Shown here: one piece after another, positions 24,668-32,960 of the stretch
Numbering within the stretch: position 1 is the first letter of the stretch
How the letters are laid out: the number at the start of each line of letters is the position of its first letter
Assembly: GCF_015711645.1 (NCBI RefSeq)
Contig: NZ_JABTEX010000001.1
Span: 1,736,001 to 1,800,000, forward strand
Length of the DNA: 64,000 nucleotides
Origin: Planomonospora sp. ID82291
GTDB lineage: Bacteria > Actinomycetota > Actinomycetes > Streptosporangiales > Streptosporangiaceae
Direction: 5' to 3'
Program-made: the position numbers and the translations under genes
The notes under the pieces: model-generated
Database searches by the model: none
The model's input: only the letters and a program-made list of their open reading frames with translations
Told to the model about the DNA's origin: nothing

Positions 24668-27142
24668 ATGGGCTCTGGAAACCGCTCGATTCGGTTCAAG
24701 ATCTTTCTGCTGCTGCTCCTGCCCCTGCTCTCCCTCAGCGCCCTGTGGGGCTTCGTGCTCAACCTGACCGTCGGCGACGGGACCGCGCTGCTCCGCGCGG
24801 ACCGGCTCTACGAGACGGTCGGCGTGACCTCCACCGAGTTGGGGCGGCAGCTCCAGGCCGAGCGGGCCCGCACCTCCACGGCGATCAGCTCGCGGGAGCT
24901 GACCAGCGGCTTCGGCGAGCAGCGCGCCCGCACCGACCGGGCGCTCGCCGAGTTCCGCACGGCCGAGCGCACCGTCGGCCCGGACGCCTCCGAGCTGCGC
25001 GCCTCCCTCGACGGGCTCACCGCCCACCTCGCGCAGCTGCCGGAGATCCGCTCGGCGATCGACGGCGGCCGGTACACGCGCCTTGAGGCGCTGTCGCACT
25101 ACAACGAGATCCTGGACGCGGTCTTCCTCCTGTACGACCAGCTCGTCTCGGTCCCCGACCTGTCGATCTTCCAGCAGGCCACGGCCGTGCAGGCGATGGG
25201 CAACGCCCGCGAGATGCTCGCCCGGGAGGACGCGCTGATCAGCGGCGCGCTGATCGACGGCCGGTTCTCCGCCGACGAGCGCGCCGCCTTCGCCGAGCAC
25301 GTGGCGGCCCGCCGCTTCCTGCACGCGCGCGGGCTGTCCGGGCTGGACTCCGCGCTCGGCAAGCCGTACCAGGAGCTCTTCGCCTCCCCCGCCTTCGAGA
25401 GGTTCGAGACGACCGAGGCGGCCGTCATCTCCGGCGAGGGCGCCGCGCCGCCCGCCGAGGCCCGGCCCTGGAAGGAGATCGTCTCCCCCCTCGCCGACCG
25501 GATCGACCGGCTCGGCGCCGCCTCGTCCGACGCCCTGGCCGAGCGGTCCCGCGCGCTGTCCTTCGGCGTCGTCGCCCGGATCGCCCTGGCGGGCGGGGTC
25601 GGCCTGGCCGCCGTGGTCGTCTCGATCATCATCTCGGTCCGCTTCGGCCGCCGCCTCGCCGGCGAGCTGGCCGGGCTCCGCACCGTCGCGCTCGATCTGG
25701 CGGACGTGCGCCTGCCCCGTCTCGTGGCGCGCCTGCGGCGCGGCGAGGAGGTCGACGTGGCGGCCGAGGCCCCGCCGATCGAGGCACGGGCCGCGGGCGG
25801 CTCGGCGGAGGTCATCGACGTGGCGCACGCGTTCGGCTCGGTGCAGCGCACCGCGATCGAGGCCGCCGTCGGCCAGGCCGACCTGCGCCGCGGGGTCAGC
25901 CAGGTCTTCGTCAACCTCGCCCGCCGCAAGCAGGGGCTGCTCCACCGCCAGCTCTCCCTGCTCGACGGCATGCAGCGCCGGGCGACCGATCCCGAGGGCC
26001 TCGACGACCTGTTCCGGCTGGACCACCTCACCACGCGCATGCGCCGCCACGCCGAGAGCCTGATCATCCTGTCCGGTGCGGCCCCCGGGCGCGCCTGGAG
26101 CACCCCGGTCCCGGTGGTCGACGTCGTCAGGGCGGCGATCGCCGAGGTCGAGGACTACCGGCGGATCATCGTCTCGCCGCTGCCCGACGCGCTGTTCGAC
26201 GGGACCGCGGTCGCCGACGTCACCCACCTGATCGCCGAGCTCCTCGAGAACGCCACGATCTACTCGCCGCCGCAGACCACGGTCACCGTGCGCGGCGACG
26301 TGGTGGCCAACGGGTTCGCCGTCGAGGTGGAGGACCGGGGGCTGGGCCTGAGCGACCTGGAGTACGAGGAGATCAACGCCCGGCTGGCCGACCCGCCGGA
26401 GTTCGACCTGGCCGACAGCGACCGGCTGGGCCTGTTCGTGGTGGGCCGGCTCGCCGCCCGGCACGGCATCCAGGTCGTGCTGCGCGCCTCGCCGTTCGGC
26501 GGCACCACGGCCATCGTGCTCGTCCCCCGCGCGGTGCTCGCCGAGCTCCCCTCCCCGCTCTCCGTCACCGCCGAGCGGATCCCCCGGCGGTCCACCGCTC
26601 CCCGGCTCGCGGGCGGCACCGGAAACGGAACCGGGACCGGGGCCGGAGTCGGCACCGGAACCGGCGGCCCCGCTCCGGCCGCGCCGGGCCCCGCCCCCTC
26701 GCGGGGCGGCACGACGTCCTCCTCGCGGGGCGCGGGACTGCCGCGCCGTACGCGGACGGTCCCCCCCGCCTCCCCGGCGCGCGCCTCCGGCCAGCCCCTG
26801 GCGGCGCCGACGCTCACCGTGGTGAACGGCCTGCCGGACGGCGGGGCGGACGACCCCGGCGGTCCGCCCGCCCGGGAGATCACGGGTCCCGGTAGCCTGC
26901 CCAGGCGTGTACGGCAGGCGAACCTCGCTCCGCAGCTGCGCCAGGACTCCCCTCCGCCGGAGGATCCGGCGCCGGATCCTCCGGCCGCCGGGCGCTCGCC
27001 GGAGGAGGCCCGCGCGCTGTTCTCCGCCTTCCAGGCGGGTGCGCGGCGCGGGCGGGAGGAGCAGGAGGACGGCGCCGGCGCGCGGGAGGACGGCGCCGGC
27101 GATCTCGCACACCAGAAGACAGGCGAAAAGGAGGACGAGTGA
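24668..27142 (+). CDS. cvnA: Conservon sensor-kinase-like protein CvnA (first module)
   Basis: An 824-residue membrane protein. TM1 is KIFLLLLLPLLSLSALWGFVL (~12-32). An extracellular helical, nitrate/nitrite-sensor-like region follows to ~300. TM2 is ARIALAGGVGLAAVVVSIIISV, then a HAMP-like stretch and a DHLTTRMRRHAESL helix. The HATPase_c domain (~500-630) has the N-box ELLENATIYSPP and VEDRGLGLSD. The tail is Gly/Pro/Thr-rich, with a conserved SLPRRVRQANLAPQLRQ motif and RSPEEARALFSAFQ. Conservons act as membrane-associated GTPase-linked signalling complexes in actinomycetes. ATG 24668 (GTG 24662 also possible) is picked to start just before TM1. cvnB follows after 64 bp. Confidence 0.9.
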   Translation: MGSGNRSIRFKIFLLLLLPLLSLSALWGFVLNLTVGDGTALLRADRLYETVGVTSTELGRQLQAERARTSTAISSRELTSGFGEQRARTDRALAEFRTAERTVGPDASELRASLDGLTAHLAQLPEIRSAIDGGRYTRLEALSHYNEILDAVFLLYDQLVSVPDLSIFQQATAVQAMGNAREMLAREDALISGALIDGRFSADERAAFAEHVAARRFLHARGLSGLDSALGKPYQELFASPAFERFETTEAAVISGEGAAPPAEARPWKEIVSPLADRIDRLGAASSDALAERSRALSFGVVARIALAGGVGLAAVVVSIIISVRFGRRLAGELAGLRTVALDLADVRLPRLVARLRRGEEVDVAAEAPPIEARAAGGSAEVIDVAHAFGSVQRTAIEAAVGQADLRRGVSQVFVNLARRKQGLLHRQLSLLDGMQRRATDPEGLDDLFRLDHLTTRMRRHAESLIILSGAAPGRAWSTPVPVVDVVRAAIAEVEDYRRIIVSPLPDALFDGTAVADVTHLIAELLENATIYSPPQTTVTVRGDVVANGFAVEVEDRGLGLSDLEYEEINARLADPPEFDLADSDRLGLFVVGRLAARHGIQVVLRASPFGGTTAIVLVPRAVLAELPSPLSVTAERIPRRSTAPRLAGGTGNGTGTGAGVGTGTGGPAPAAPGPAPSRGGTTSSSRGAGLPRRTRTVPPASPARASGQPLAAPTLTVVNGLPDGGADDPGGPPAREITGPGSLPRRVRQANLAPQLRQDSPPPEDPAPDPPAAGRSPEEARALFSAFQAGARRGREEQEDGAGAREDGAGDLAHQKTGEKEDE

Positions 27143-27206
27143 CCGAGCACAGCGAGGGCGCCGGCAGGCGGGAAGCCGCGGTCATGCGTCCGACGGAGGA
27201 GGTCAC

Positions 27207-27614
27207 ATGGCCGGAAGGCTGAGCGGCACCGGCGAACTGAACTGGCTCCTCGACGACCTGACCAGCCGGGTGGCCGCGGTGCGGCAGGCGGTGATCCTGT
27301 CCACCGACGGGCTCGCCGTCGGTTTCTCCACGGGGCTCAGCCGCGAGGACGCCGAGCATCTGTCCGCCGTCGCGGCCGGCTTCCAGAGCCTGGCCCGCGG
27401 GGCCGGACGCCACTTCGGCGGCGGCGAGGTCCGCCAGACCATCGTGGAGATGGAGTCGGCGTTCCTGTTCGTCACGGCCGCCGGGCAGGGGACCTGCCTG
27501 GCGGTGCTGAGCAGTTCGGACGCCGACGTCGGCCACGTCGCCTACGAGATGGCGATGCTGGTCAAGCGGGTCGGCCAGCACATCTCCGCGAATCCGCGCC
27601 AAGGCCTGTCATGA
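27207..27614 (+). CDS. cvnB: Roadblock/LC7 protein CvnB (first module)
   Basis: 135 residues forming one roadblock/LC7 domain (LNWLLDDLTSRVAAVRQAVIL, STDGLAVGFSTGLSREDAEH, AFLFVTAAGQGTCLAVLS). In conservons these proteins bind the small GTPase CvnD and probably regulate its nucleotide state. ATG 27207 follows a strong GGAGGAGG. Its stop overlaps the cvnC start (ATGA), so translation is coupled. It is closely similar in layout to the cvnB of the convergent second module. Confidence 0.92.
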   Translation: MAGRLSGTGELNWLLDDLTSRVAAVRQAVILSTDGLAVGFSTGLSREDAEHLSAVAAGFQSLARGAGRHFGGGEVRQTIVEMESAFLFVTAAGQGTCLAVLSSSDADVGHVAYEMAMLVKRVGQHISANPRQGLS

Positions 27615-27958
27615 CCCGCTGGATGGATGAGGAGGCCGGTCCCGTGGTCCGGCCGTACGCCCTCATCGGGGGCCGCACCCGGTCCTCCGGTGACGCGCTG
27701 GACCTGGTCGCCATGGTCACCGCGACCGGGGGCGCCGCCTCCGGCGGGTTCGTGCCCGGCCCGGAGCAGGAGCGCATCCTCACCCTGGTCACCACCGCGA
27801 CCTCGGTCGCCGACGTCGCCTCGGAGCTCGACCTGCCCCTGGGCGTGGTCCGGGTCCTCCTGGGCGACCTGCAGGACCACGGTCTCATCTCGATCGGACG
27901 CGCCTCGGCCAGTGAGCGCATTCTCAAGGAAGTGATCAATGGACTTCGAGCCCTCTGA
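27611..27958 (+). CDS. cvnC: DUF742 protein CvnC (first module)
   Basis: 115 residues. MDEEAGPVVRPYALIGGRTRSS at the start and LPLGVVRVLLGDLQDHGLI near the end are the DUF742 hallmarks; the latter resembles a winged helix. The ending VINGLRAL is shared with the second module's copy. CvnC is a small cytosolic component of the conservon complex with unclear biochemical role. It overlaps cvnB by 4 bp and cvnD by 20 bp. Confidence 0.92.
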   Translation: MTRWMDEEAGPVVRPYALIGGRTRSSGDALDLVAMVTATGGAASGGFVPGPEQERILTLVTTATSVADVASELDLPLGVVRVLLGDLQDHGLISIGRASASERILKEVINGLRAL

Positions 27959-28514
27959 CGAGCCGGTCGCGCTCAAGATCCTCATTGCGGGCGGCTTCGG
28001 CGTGGGCAAGACCACGCTCGTCGGCGCGATCAGTGAGATCCGCCCCCTCCGCACGGAGGAGGTGCTCTCCGACCGGGGCATCGGCATCGACGACACCGAC
28101 GGCGTGGAGGGCAAGACCACCACGACCGTCGCCATGGACTTCGGCCGCATCACGATCCGCGAAGGGCTGGTCGTCTACCTGTTCGGCACGCCCGGCCAGG
28201 AGCGGTTCTGGTTCATGTGGGACGAGCTGTCCTACGGCGCGCTGGGCGCGGTCGTGCTGGCCGACACGCGGCGGCTGACCGACTGCTTCCCCTCGATCGA
28301 CTACTTCGAGCAGCGCGGCACGCCGTTCATCGTGGCGGTCAACTGCTTCGACGACGCCGACCAGTACGACATCGAGGAGGTCCGGTCGGCCCTCGACCTG
28401 GACCCGGACGTGCCGGTGCTGATGTGCGACGTACGGCGCCGCGCCTCGGCCAAGACCGTGCTGATCACCCTGGTGGAGCACTCCCTGCGGGTGCTGACCG
28501 CGAGCCAGGCCTGA
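27939..28514 (+). CDS. cvnD: Conservon small GTPase CvnD
   Basis: 191 residues, Ras-like fold. The P-loop GGFGVGKTT, the G3-like FGTPGQERF and the G4 position VNCFDDAD (Asn-Cys-x-Asp) are readable. CvnD is the output GTPase of the conservon. It starts inside cvnC (20-bp overlap), typical of this operon. It is the last gene of the first module; a strong hairpin 28 bp after the stop ends the transcript. No cvnD is found in the convergent second module. Confidence 0.93.
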   Translation: MDFEPSDEPVALKILIAGGFGVGKTTLVGAISEIRPLRTEEVLSDRGIGIDDTDGVEGKTTTTVAMDFGRITIREGLVVYLFGTPGQERFWFMWDELSYGALGAVVLADTRRLTDCFPSIDYFEQRGTPFIVAVNCFDDADQYDIEEVRSALDLDPDVPVLMCDVRRRASAKTVLITLVEHSLRVLTASQA

Positions 28515-28541
28515 CCGTTCCGCGGCGCGGACCGGCCTCCT

Positions 28542-28571
28542 CGCGGTTCCCTCCTCGTCGAGGGAGCCGCG
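28542..28571. terminator. Bidirectional terminator between the two conservons
   Basis: A 12-bp stem, CGCGGTTCCCTC with GAGGGAGCCGCG (one G-U-type mismatch), loop CTCGTC, extended by flanking CGGCC/GGCCG pairing. It lies between cvnD (+) and the cvnC copy (-) and can serve both convergent transcripts. Confidence 0.75.
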
Positions 28572-28620
28572 GGGCGGCCGGTCCCGCTCCCGGCGGAGAC
28601 GGGTTCCGTCCTCCGCGGGG

Positions 28621-29085
28621 TCAGAGCGCCCGGATGCCGTTGATCACTTCCAGGAGCAGGCTCTGCGCGGGCGACGTGGCCGCCGGGATCGGCTGGCGGA
28701 CGAGGATCAGCCCGTGGTCCAGCAGGTCGCCCAGGAGCACCTTGACCACGCCCAGCGGCAGTCCCGCGTCCGAGGCCACCTCGACGATCGGGCGGGCCCG
28801 CCCGACCAGGCCGAGCAGCCGCCGGTGCTCCGAGCTCAGGTGCGTCCGGGGCGAGGCCGTCGCGCCCGTCGCCACCACCATCGACATCAGGTCGAAGGCC
28901 GTGGAGGACGGGATGGTCCGCCCACCGGTCAGGGCGTAGGGGCGGACGACCGGTCCGGCCTCCTCGTCGATCCATTCCATGTCGTCCACCATGTCGGTCG
29001 CCGGATCGGTCGCCGGATCGCTCATCGGATCGTCCACCGGGTGACTCATCGGGTCGCTCATCGGGTCGCTCATCGGTTCGCTCAC
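28621..29085 (-). CDS. cvnC: DUF742 protein CvnC (second module) with MSDP-repeat N-terminus
   Basis: 154 residues. GTG 29085 overlaps the cvnB stop (GTGA). The first ~33 residues are a 4-residue tandem repeat (SEPMSDPMSDPMSHPVDDP..., 12-bp DNA unit), then the canonical EWIDEEAGPVVRPYALTGGR and LPLGVVKVLLGDLLDHGLI. The repeat makes it ~35 residues longer than the first-module copy and the extension is probably disordered. This is the last gene of its operon: no cvnD follows, only the shared terminator. Confidence 0.9.
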   Translation of the reverse strand: MSEPMSDPMSDPMSHPVDDPMSDPATDPATDMVDDMEWIDEEAGPVVRPYALTGGRTIPSSTAFDLMSMVVATGATASPRTHLSSEHRRLLGLVGRARPIVEVASDAGLPLGVVKVLLGDLLDHGLILVRQPIPAATSPAQSLLLEVINGIRAL

Positions 29086-29492
29086 TGGCCCGCCGCCCTC
29101 GGGCCGGTGGCCAGGTGCTGGCCGACGCGGTTGACCAGCCGTGCCATCTCGTAGGCGATGAGGCCGACGTCCGCGGCCCCCGTCGTCATGACGCACAGGC
29201 AACTGCCCTGGCCCGCCGAGGTGACGAACAGGAAGGCGGAGTCCATCTCCACCATGGTCTGGCGCACGGATCCGCCGCCGAAGTGCAGGCTCGTCCCCTT
29301 GGCCAGGCTCTGGAAGCCGGAGGCCACGGCCGACAGGTGGTCGGCGTCCTCCTTGCTCAGGTCCCGCGACGAGGCCATCATCAGCCCGTCGTTGGACAGG
29401 ATCAGCGCGTGCGAGACGTCCGCCACACTCGTGACGAAATCATCCAGAAGCCAATAAAGCTCACCCGGCACGTGGTCAAGCCCCTTCCCCAC
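29082..29492 (-). CDS. cvnB: Roadblock/LC7 protein CvnB (second module)
   Basis: 136 residues, one LC7 domain (LYWLLDDFVTSVADVSHALIL, SNDGLMMASSRDLSKEDADH, AFLFVTSAGQGSCLCVM). Strongly similar to the first-module copy. ATG 29492 lies inside the end of cvnA (17-bp overlap), and its stop overlaps the next GTG by 4 bp, so the three genes are translationally coupled. Its GTPase partner must come from elsewhere, since no cvnD is in this operon. Confidence 0.9.
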   Translation of the reverse strand: MGKGLDHVPGELYWLLDDFVTSVADVSHALILSNDGLMMASSRDLSKEDADHLSAVASGFQSLAKGTSLHFGGGSVRQTMVEMDSAFLFVTSAGQGSCLCVMTTGAADVGLIAYEMARLVNRVGQHLATGPRAAGQ

Positions 29493-31857
29493 CGTTGTGT
29501 TCGCTCTCCGACCGCCCGCGCCGCCATCCCGCCTGAAGCGAATTGAGCAACGCCCTCGCCTCCTCCGGCGACCTCTCCTCCACTTCGGTGACCCTGGTCT
29601 CGGTCTCGGCGACCGCTTCCGTCTCCTGGCGCAGCTGCGGCGTCAGATTCGCCTGACGTACCCGGCGGGGCAGCCCGCCACTCCGCCGCTGCGGCGTCCT
29701 GCGCGCGTCCATCGCCGCGTGCGCCCGCGCCGCCGGGACCCGCACCGCCTCTCCGGCCGGGCCGGGCGCGCCGGTGCCCCCGACTCCGGCGGGCGCTCCC
29801 GCTCCGGCGGGCGCTCCGGTGCCGTCGGCGGGCGCCCCGGCCACCGCCGTCGGCCCGGAGGCGCCGGACGGCCCGGCCGACGCCGAGGTCCCGACCGCCC
29901 CGACGAGCCGGATCGGATCGCTCCCCGGGAACGCGGAGGGGGCGGAGGACCCGGGGGCCGCCGGGACCGCCGCCGGCTCGGGCGCGCCCAGCAGGCTCTC
30001 GGGGACCAGCACCGTCACCGCGGTCCCGCCGTACGGCGAGGGCCGCAGCGTCACGCCGACCCCGTACCGGGCCGCCAGCAGGCCGACCACCGCGAAACCC
30101 AGCCGGTCGGTCTCCGCCGGGTCGAACTCCGGCGGGCTGGCCAGCCGCGCGTTGATCGCGTCGCGCCGCTCCTCCGTCAGGCCGAGGCCCCGGTCCTCGA
30201 TCTCGACCGCGAAGCCGCGGGGGACGAGCCTCCCCCGGATCGAGACCTCGCCTCCGGGAGGGGAGAAGACCGTCGCGTTCTCGATGATCTCGGCGAACAG
30301 GTGCATCATGTCCGCCACCGCGTCACCGGGCAGCGTGCCGCCCGGCATCGGGTAGATCCGCACCCGCGCGTAGTCCTCGACCTGGGCGGCCGCGCCGCGC
30401 AGCACGTCCTCCATCGGCACGGCCGACCGCCATCTGCGGCCCGCCGCCCCGCCGGACAGGATCACCAGGCCCTCGGCGTGGCGGCGCATGCGGGTGGTCA
30501 GGTGGTCGAGGGTGAAGAGCTTCTCCAGCGTCTCGGGGTCCTCGGCCTGCTGCTGCATCCCGTCGAGCAGCTTGAGTTGCCGTTGGAGCAGGCCCTGCTT
30601 GCGCCGGGCGAGGTTGCGGAAGGCGTGCGCCACGCCCTCGCGCAGCCTGGCCTGCTCCACGGCGGCGTCCAGGGCGCGGTGCTGGACGCTGTCGAAGGCG
30701 GCGGCGACGGCGTGGACCTCGGAGGTGCTGCCCAGCGCCTCCAGCGGCGGCGCCTCGGCCGCCGCGTCCACCCGCTCGCCCCGCCGCAGCCTCTCCATGA
30801 CGTCGGGGATCCGTACCTCGGCCAGGTCCGTGGCGGCCCGCCGCAGGCCCGCCAGCTCGCGGGTGAGCCCGCGGCCCACCCGGTAGGAGACGGCCAGGGA
30901 GACGATGACCGCCACGAGCCCGAGCGCCCCGGCGATCCCGGCCCTGACGTACGTCGCGGTGACCGCCGGGCCCGCCTTGTCGGCCAGGGCCGCGCCGGCC
31001 CGGGTGACGGCGATCTGGAAGGCCGCGTCCAGCCGGTCGGTGGCGGACCGCCAGTCGACGCCCGACACGGTGGCCCCGGTCAGCAGCCGCTTCTCCATCG
31101 TGCTGAAGCGCTCGTACAGCGGGGAGGAGGCCGCCTCGGCGACGGAGCCGCGCAGGTCCGGCCCCAGTTCCGCCAGCCCCTGCTCCAGCAGGTGGACGCG
31201 CTTGGCGGACAGCTGGGTGAACAGGCTCAGCTCCCCGCTCGACAGCGGCCGGTCCAGCGCCAGCGCCCCGGCGGCGAGCGCCCGCTCGCGGCTGAGGAAG
31301 TCCTTGGCCTGGTCGATCGCGGCCAGCGCGCGGGCCTGCTGGTAGATCTCGGGGTCGTCACCGGATCCGAGGCTGTTGCCGAAGTGCTGCACCGCGTCCG
31401 GCACCAGGCCGAACTCGCGGGAGAGCGTGATGAAGCCGATCCGGCCCTGGTCGATCCTGCCGCGCAGCTCGTCGATCCGCCCGGCGCGGGCCATCATCTC
31501 CTCGTAGTGGGCCCTGGTCCGCGGGCTCATGATCGATTGGGCGGCCTCCACGGCGGACTCCGTACGGAGCCGGGCGCGGGCCTGGTCGGTGATCATCCGC
31601 TGGGCGTCGAGCCCGGCGCGGTCGGCGGCCGATCGGGTCACGATGTACTCGGTCGAGAGCAGGTGCTCGCGCTGCAGGGCGAGCACCAGGTCGTCGGCGG
31701 GCTCGGCCACGGTCTCGTGGAGGGTGCCGGCGTTGAGCAGGCCGACCGAGTCGCCCACGGTCACGACGGCACCGAAGCCCCACAGGGCCACCAGTGAGGC
31801 GAGGGGCGTCACCAGCAGCACCGAGAGCTTGAACCGGATGGACCTGCTCGATGCCAT
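29476..31857 (-). CDS. cvnA: Conservon sensor-kinase-like protein CvnA (second module)
   Basis: 793 residues with TM1 (FKLSVLLVTPLASLVALWGF), an extracellular helical sensor region (~35-295), TM2 (AGIAGALGLVAVIVSLAVSY), a HAMP-like stretch and DHLTTRMRRHAEGL. The HATPase domain has EIIENATVFSPP and EIEDRGLGLTE. The linker is rich in Ala/Pro/Gly, then the conserved GLPRRVRQANLTPQLRQE and RSPEEARALLNSLQAG tail. It is paralogous to the + strand CvnA, but the extracellular part is diverged, suggesting a different signal. It is the first gene of a cvnA-B-C operon; its upstream region (31858-32040) has AT-rich promoter-like sequence. Confidence 0.9.
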   Translation of the reverse strand: MASSRSIRFKLSVLLVTPLASLVALWGFGAVVTVGDSVGLLNAGTLHETVAEPADDLVLALQREHLLSTEYIVTRSAADRAGLDAQRMITDQARARLRTESAVEAAQSIMSPRTRAHYEEMMARAGRIDELRGRIDQGRIGFITLSREFGLVPDAVQHFGNSLGSGDDPEIYQQARALAAIDQAKDFLSRERALAAGALALDRPLSSGELSLFTQLSAKRVHLLEQGLAELGPDLRGSVAEAASSPLYERFSTMEKRLLTGATVSGVDWRSATDRLDAAFQIAVTRAGAALADKAGPAVTATYVRAGIAGALGLVAVIVSLAVSYRVGRGLTRELAGLRRAATDLAEVRIPDVMERLRRGERVDAAAEAPPLEALGSTSEVHAVAAAFDSVQHRALDAAVEQARLREGVAHAFRNLARRKQGLLQRQLKLLDGMQQQAEDPETLEKLFTLDHLTTRMRRHAEGLVILSGGAAGRRWRSAVPMEDVLRGAAAQVEDYARVRIYPMPGGTLPGDAVADMMHLFAEIIENATVFSPPGGEVSIRGRLVPRGFAVEIEDRGLGLTEERRDAINARLASPPEFDPAETDRLGFAVVGLLAARYGVGVTLRPSPYGGTAVTVLVPESLLGAPEPAAVPAAPGSSAPSAFPGSDPIRLVGAVGTSASAGPSGASGPTAVAGAPADGTGAPAGAGAPAGVGGTGAPGPAGEAVRVPAARAHAAMDARRTPQRRSGGLPRRVRQANLTPQLRQETEAVAETETRVTEVEERSPEEARALLNSLQAGWRRGRSESEHNGGEGA

Positions 31858-32040
31858 GTCACCTCGACGGTTCAGCCTGGATGCACCGGCGGGGAGGACC
31901 CCGCAGGACGATCACTGGATCGGCGACGAGGATAGCACTGACGGTTCCCGATATCTGTGTCCTATTTGTGATAAGTCAGGAAATAGTCATGGAGTGTGAC
32001 AAGTAGCACCAGTGTGACGATCTACAGCAAGAGGGGCATG

Positions 32041-32694
32041 TCACCCCAGAACGGCCTGTGAGGCGTGGGTGCTCGTGCTCCGGATCCAGGTCAGCCGGAG
32101 CAGTTGGACGGCCAGCACCGCGATGAGCGCGACCTCGGCGCCGAGCAGCACCCGCTCGACCAGGCCGATCAGCACCCCGTGTCCGGGGAGCGCCACGTAG
32201 GTGATCGCCAGGAGGCCGAACCCCCCGGCCAGCGAGAGCCACTCCACCGGCCTGGCCGCCGCCCGCCACCGCTCGTCCTGCGCCAGCCCCGCCGCCATGA
32301 ACATGCCCGCCACGGGCATCGCGGCGAACGCGCCGACCGAGACGTAGCGGTGGACCTGGGCGCCGAGGTCCACCGCGACCCCCGGCGCGATGGTCGGCAC
32401 CATCGCGATGAGCACCAGCGCCGCGCTCCACGCCAGCATCAGCCGCTCCGCCGCCGTCCCCACCGGCGCCCGCACCGCGCGCAACCCGGCGACCAGCGCG
32501 AACGACGCCACCCCCAGCGACATCACGGCGAACTCGGTCGCCCCGCCCCGGTCCAGGACGGCGTACTCGCTGATCGTCAGGTTGAGCGGGTCCAGGTACG
32601 GATCGGGATCGATCTGCCCGACCACGGCCGCGACGGCCGCGATCAGGATCCCCGCGCAGGCGATCAGCGGATAGAGCATCTTCAACCGGAGCAT
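32041..32694 (-). CDS. DUF998 family membrane protein
   Basis: About 217 residues and six predicted transmembrane helices (MLYPLIACAGILIAAVAAVV; FAVMSLGVASFALVAGL; LMLAWSAALVLIAMVP; others). The LNLTISEYAVLDRGG loop after helix 1 is typical of DUF998. Function is unknown. The start is ambiguous: ATG 32694 is chosen, GTG 32721 is an in-frame alternative, and a GGAGGG lies between them. A strong hairpin upstream separates it from xylB, and it ends 183 bp before the second conservon's start region, so it appears monocistronic. Confidence 0.75.
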   Translation of the reverse strand: MLRLKMLYPLIACAGILIAAVAAVVGQIDPDPYLDPLNLTISEYAVLDRGGATEFAVMSLGVASFALVAGLRAVRAPVGTAAERLMLAWSAALVLIAMVPTIAPGVAVDLGAQVHRYVSVGAFAAMPVAGMFMAAGLAQDERWRAAARPVEWLSLAGGFGLLAITYVALPGHGVLIGLVERVLLGAEVALIAVLAVQLLRLTWIRSTSTHASQAVLG

Positions 32695-32777
32695 GACGCC
32701 CAGACTGCCCTCCGGAGGCACCCCCAGTCATCGGGATAATCCCCTGACCCGACCCTGACGCGCCCCTGAGACGCCGG

Positions 32778-32799
32778 CCCCGCTCCCGGGGGAGCGGGG
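32778..32799. terminator. Terminator hairpin downstream of xylBA
   Basis: CCCCGCTCCC pairs perfectly with GGGAGCGGGG across a GG loop, with further flanking GCCGG/CCGGC pairing. It lies after xylB and before the DUF998 gene on the same strand. Confidence 0.75.
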
Positions 32800-32917
32800 T
32801 CCGGCCGGCCCCGCTCCGGCACGGCGTCACGGCTGCGCCCGGGGCGCCACGGTGCCGGCGCCCCGCCGACCGCGCCCCGGGGCCGGCCGTGCCCCGGGCG
32901 CACGGCCGGCCGCCGGT

Positions 32918-32957
32918 CGCACCGGATCCGCACCGGATCCGCACCGGATCCGCACCG
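32918..32957. repeat. 11-bp tandem repeat after xylB
   Basis: CGCACCGGATC is repeated three full times plus a partial copy immediately downstream of the xylB stop. The 32722-32960 gap otherwise contains the terminator and no gene. Confidence 0.85.
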
Positions 32958-32960
32958 AGG

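Noticed and set aside
24584-27112. 842-residue open frame on the strand opposite cvnA
   Set aside because: Antisense shadow typical of G/C-ending codons; composition is Arg/Gly/Ala-rich without domains, and the + strand gene is certain.
29497-31797. 766-residue + strand open frame over the second cvnA
   Set aside because: Shadow of the - strand conservon kinase gene; no domains.
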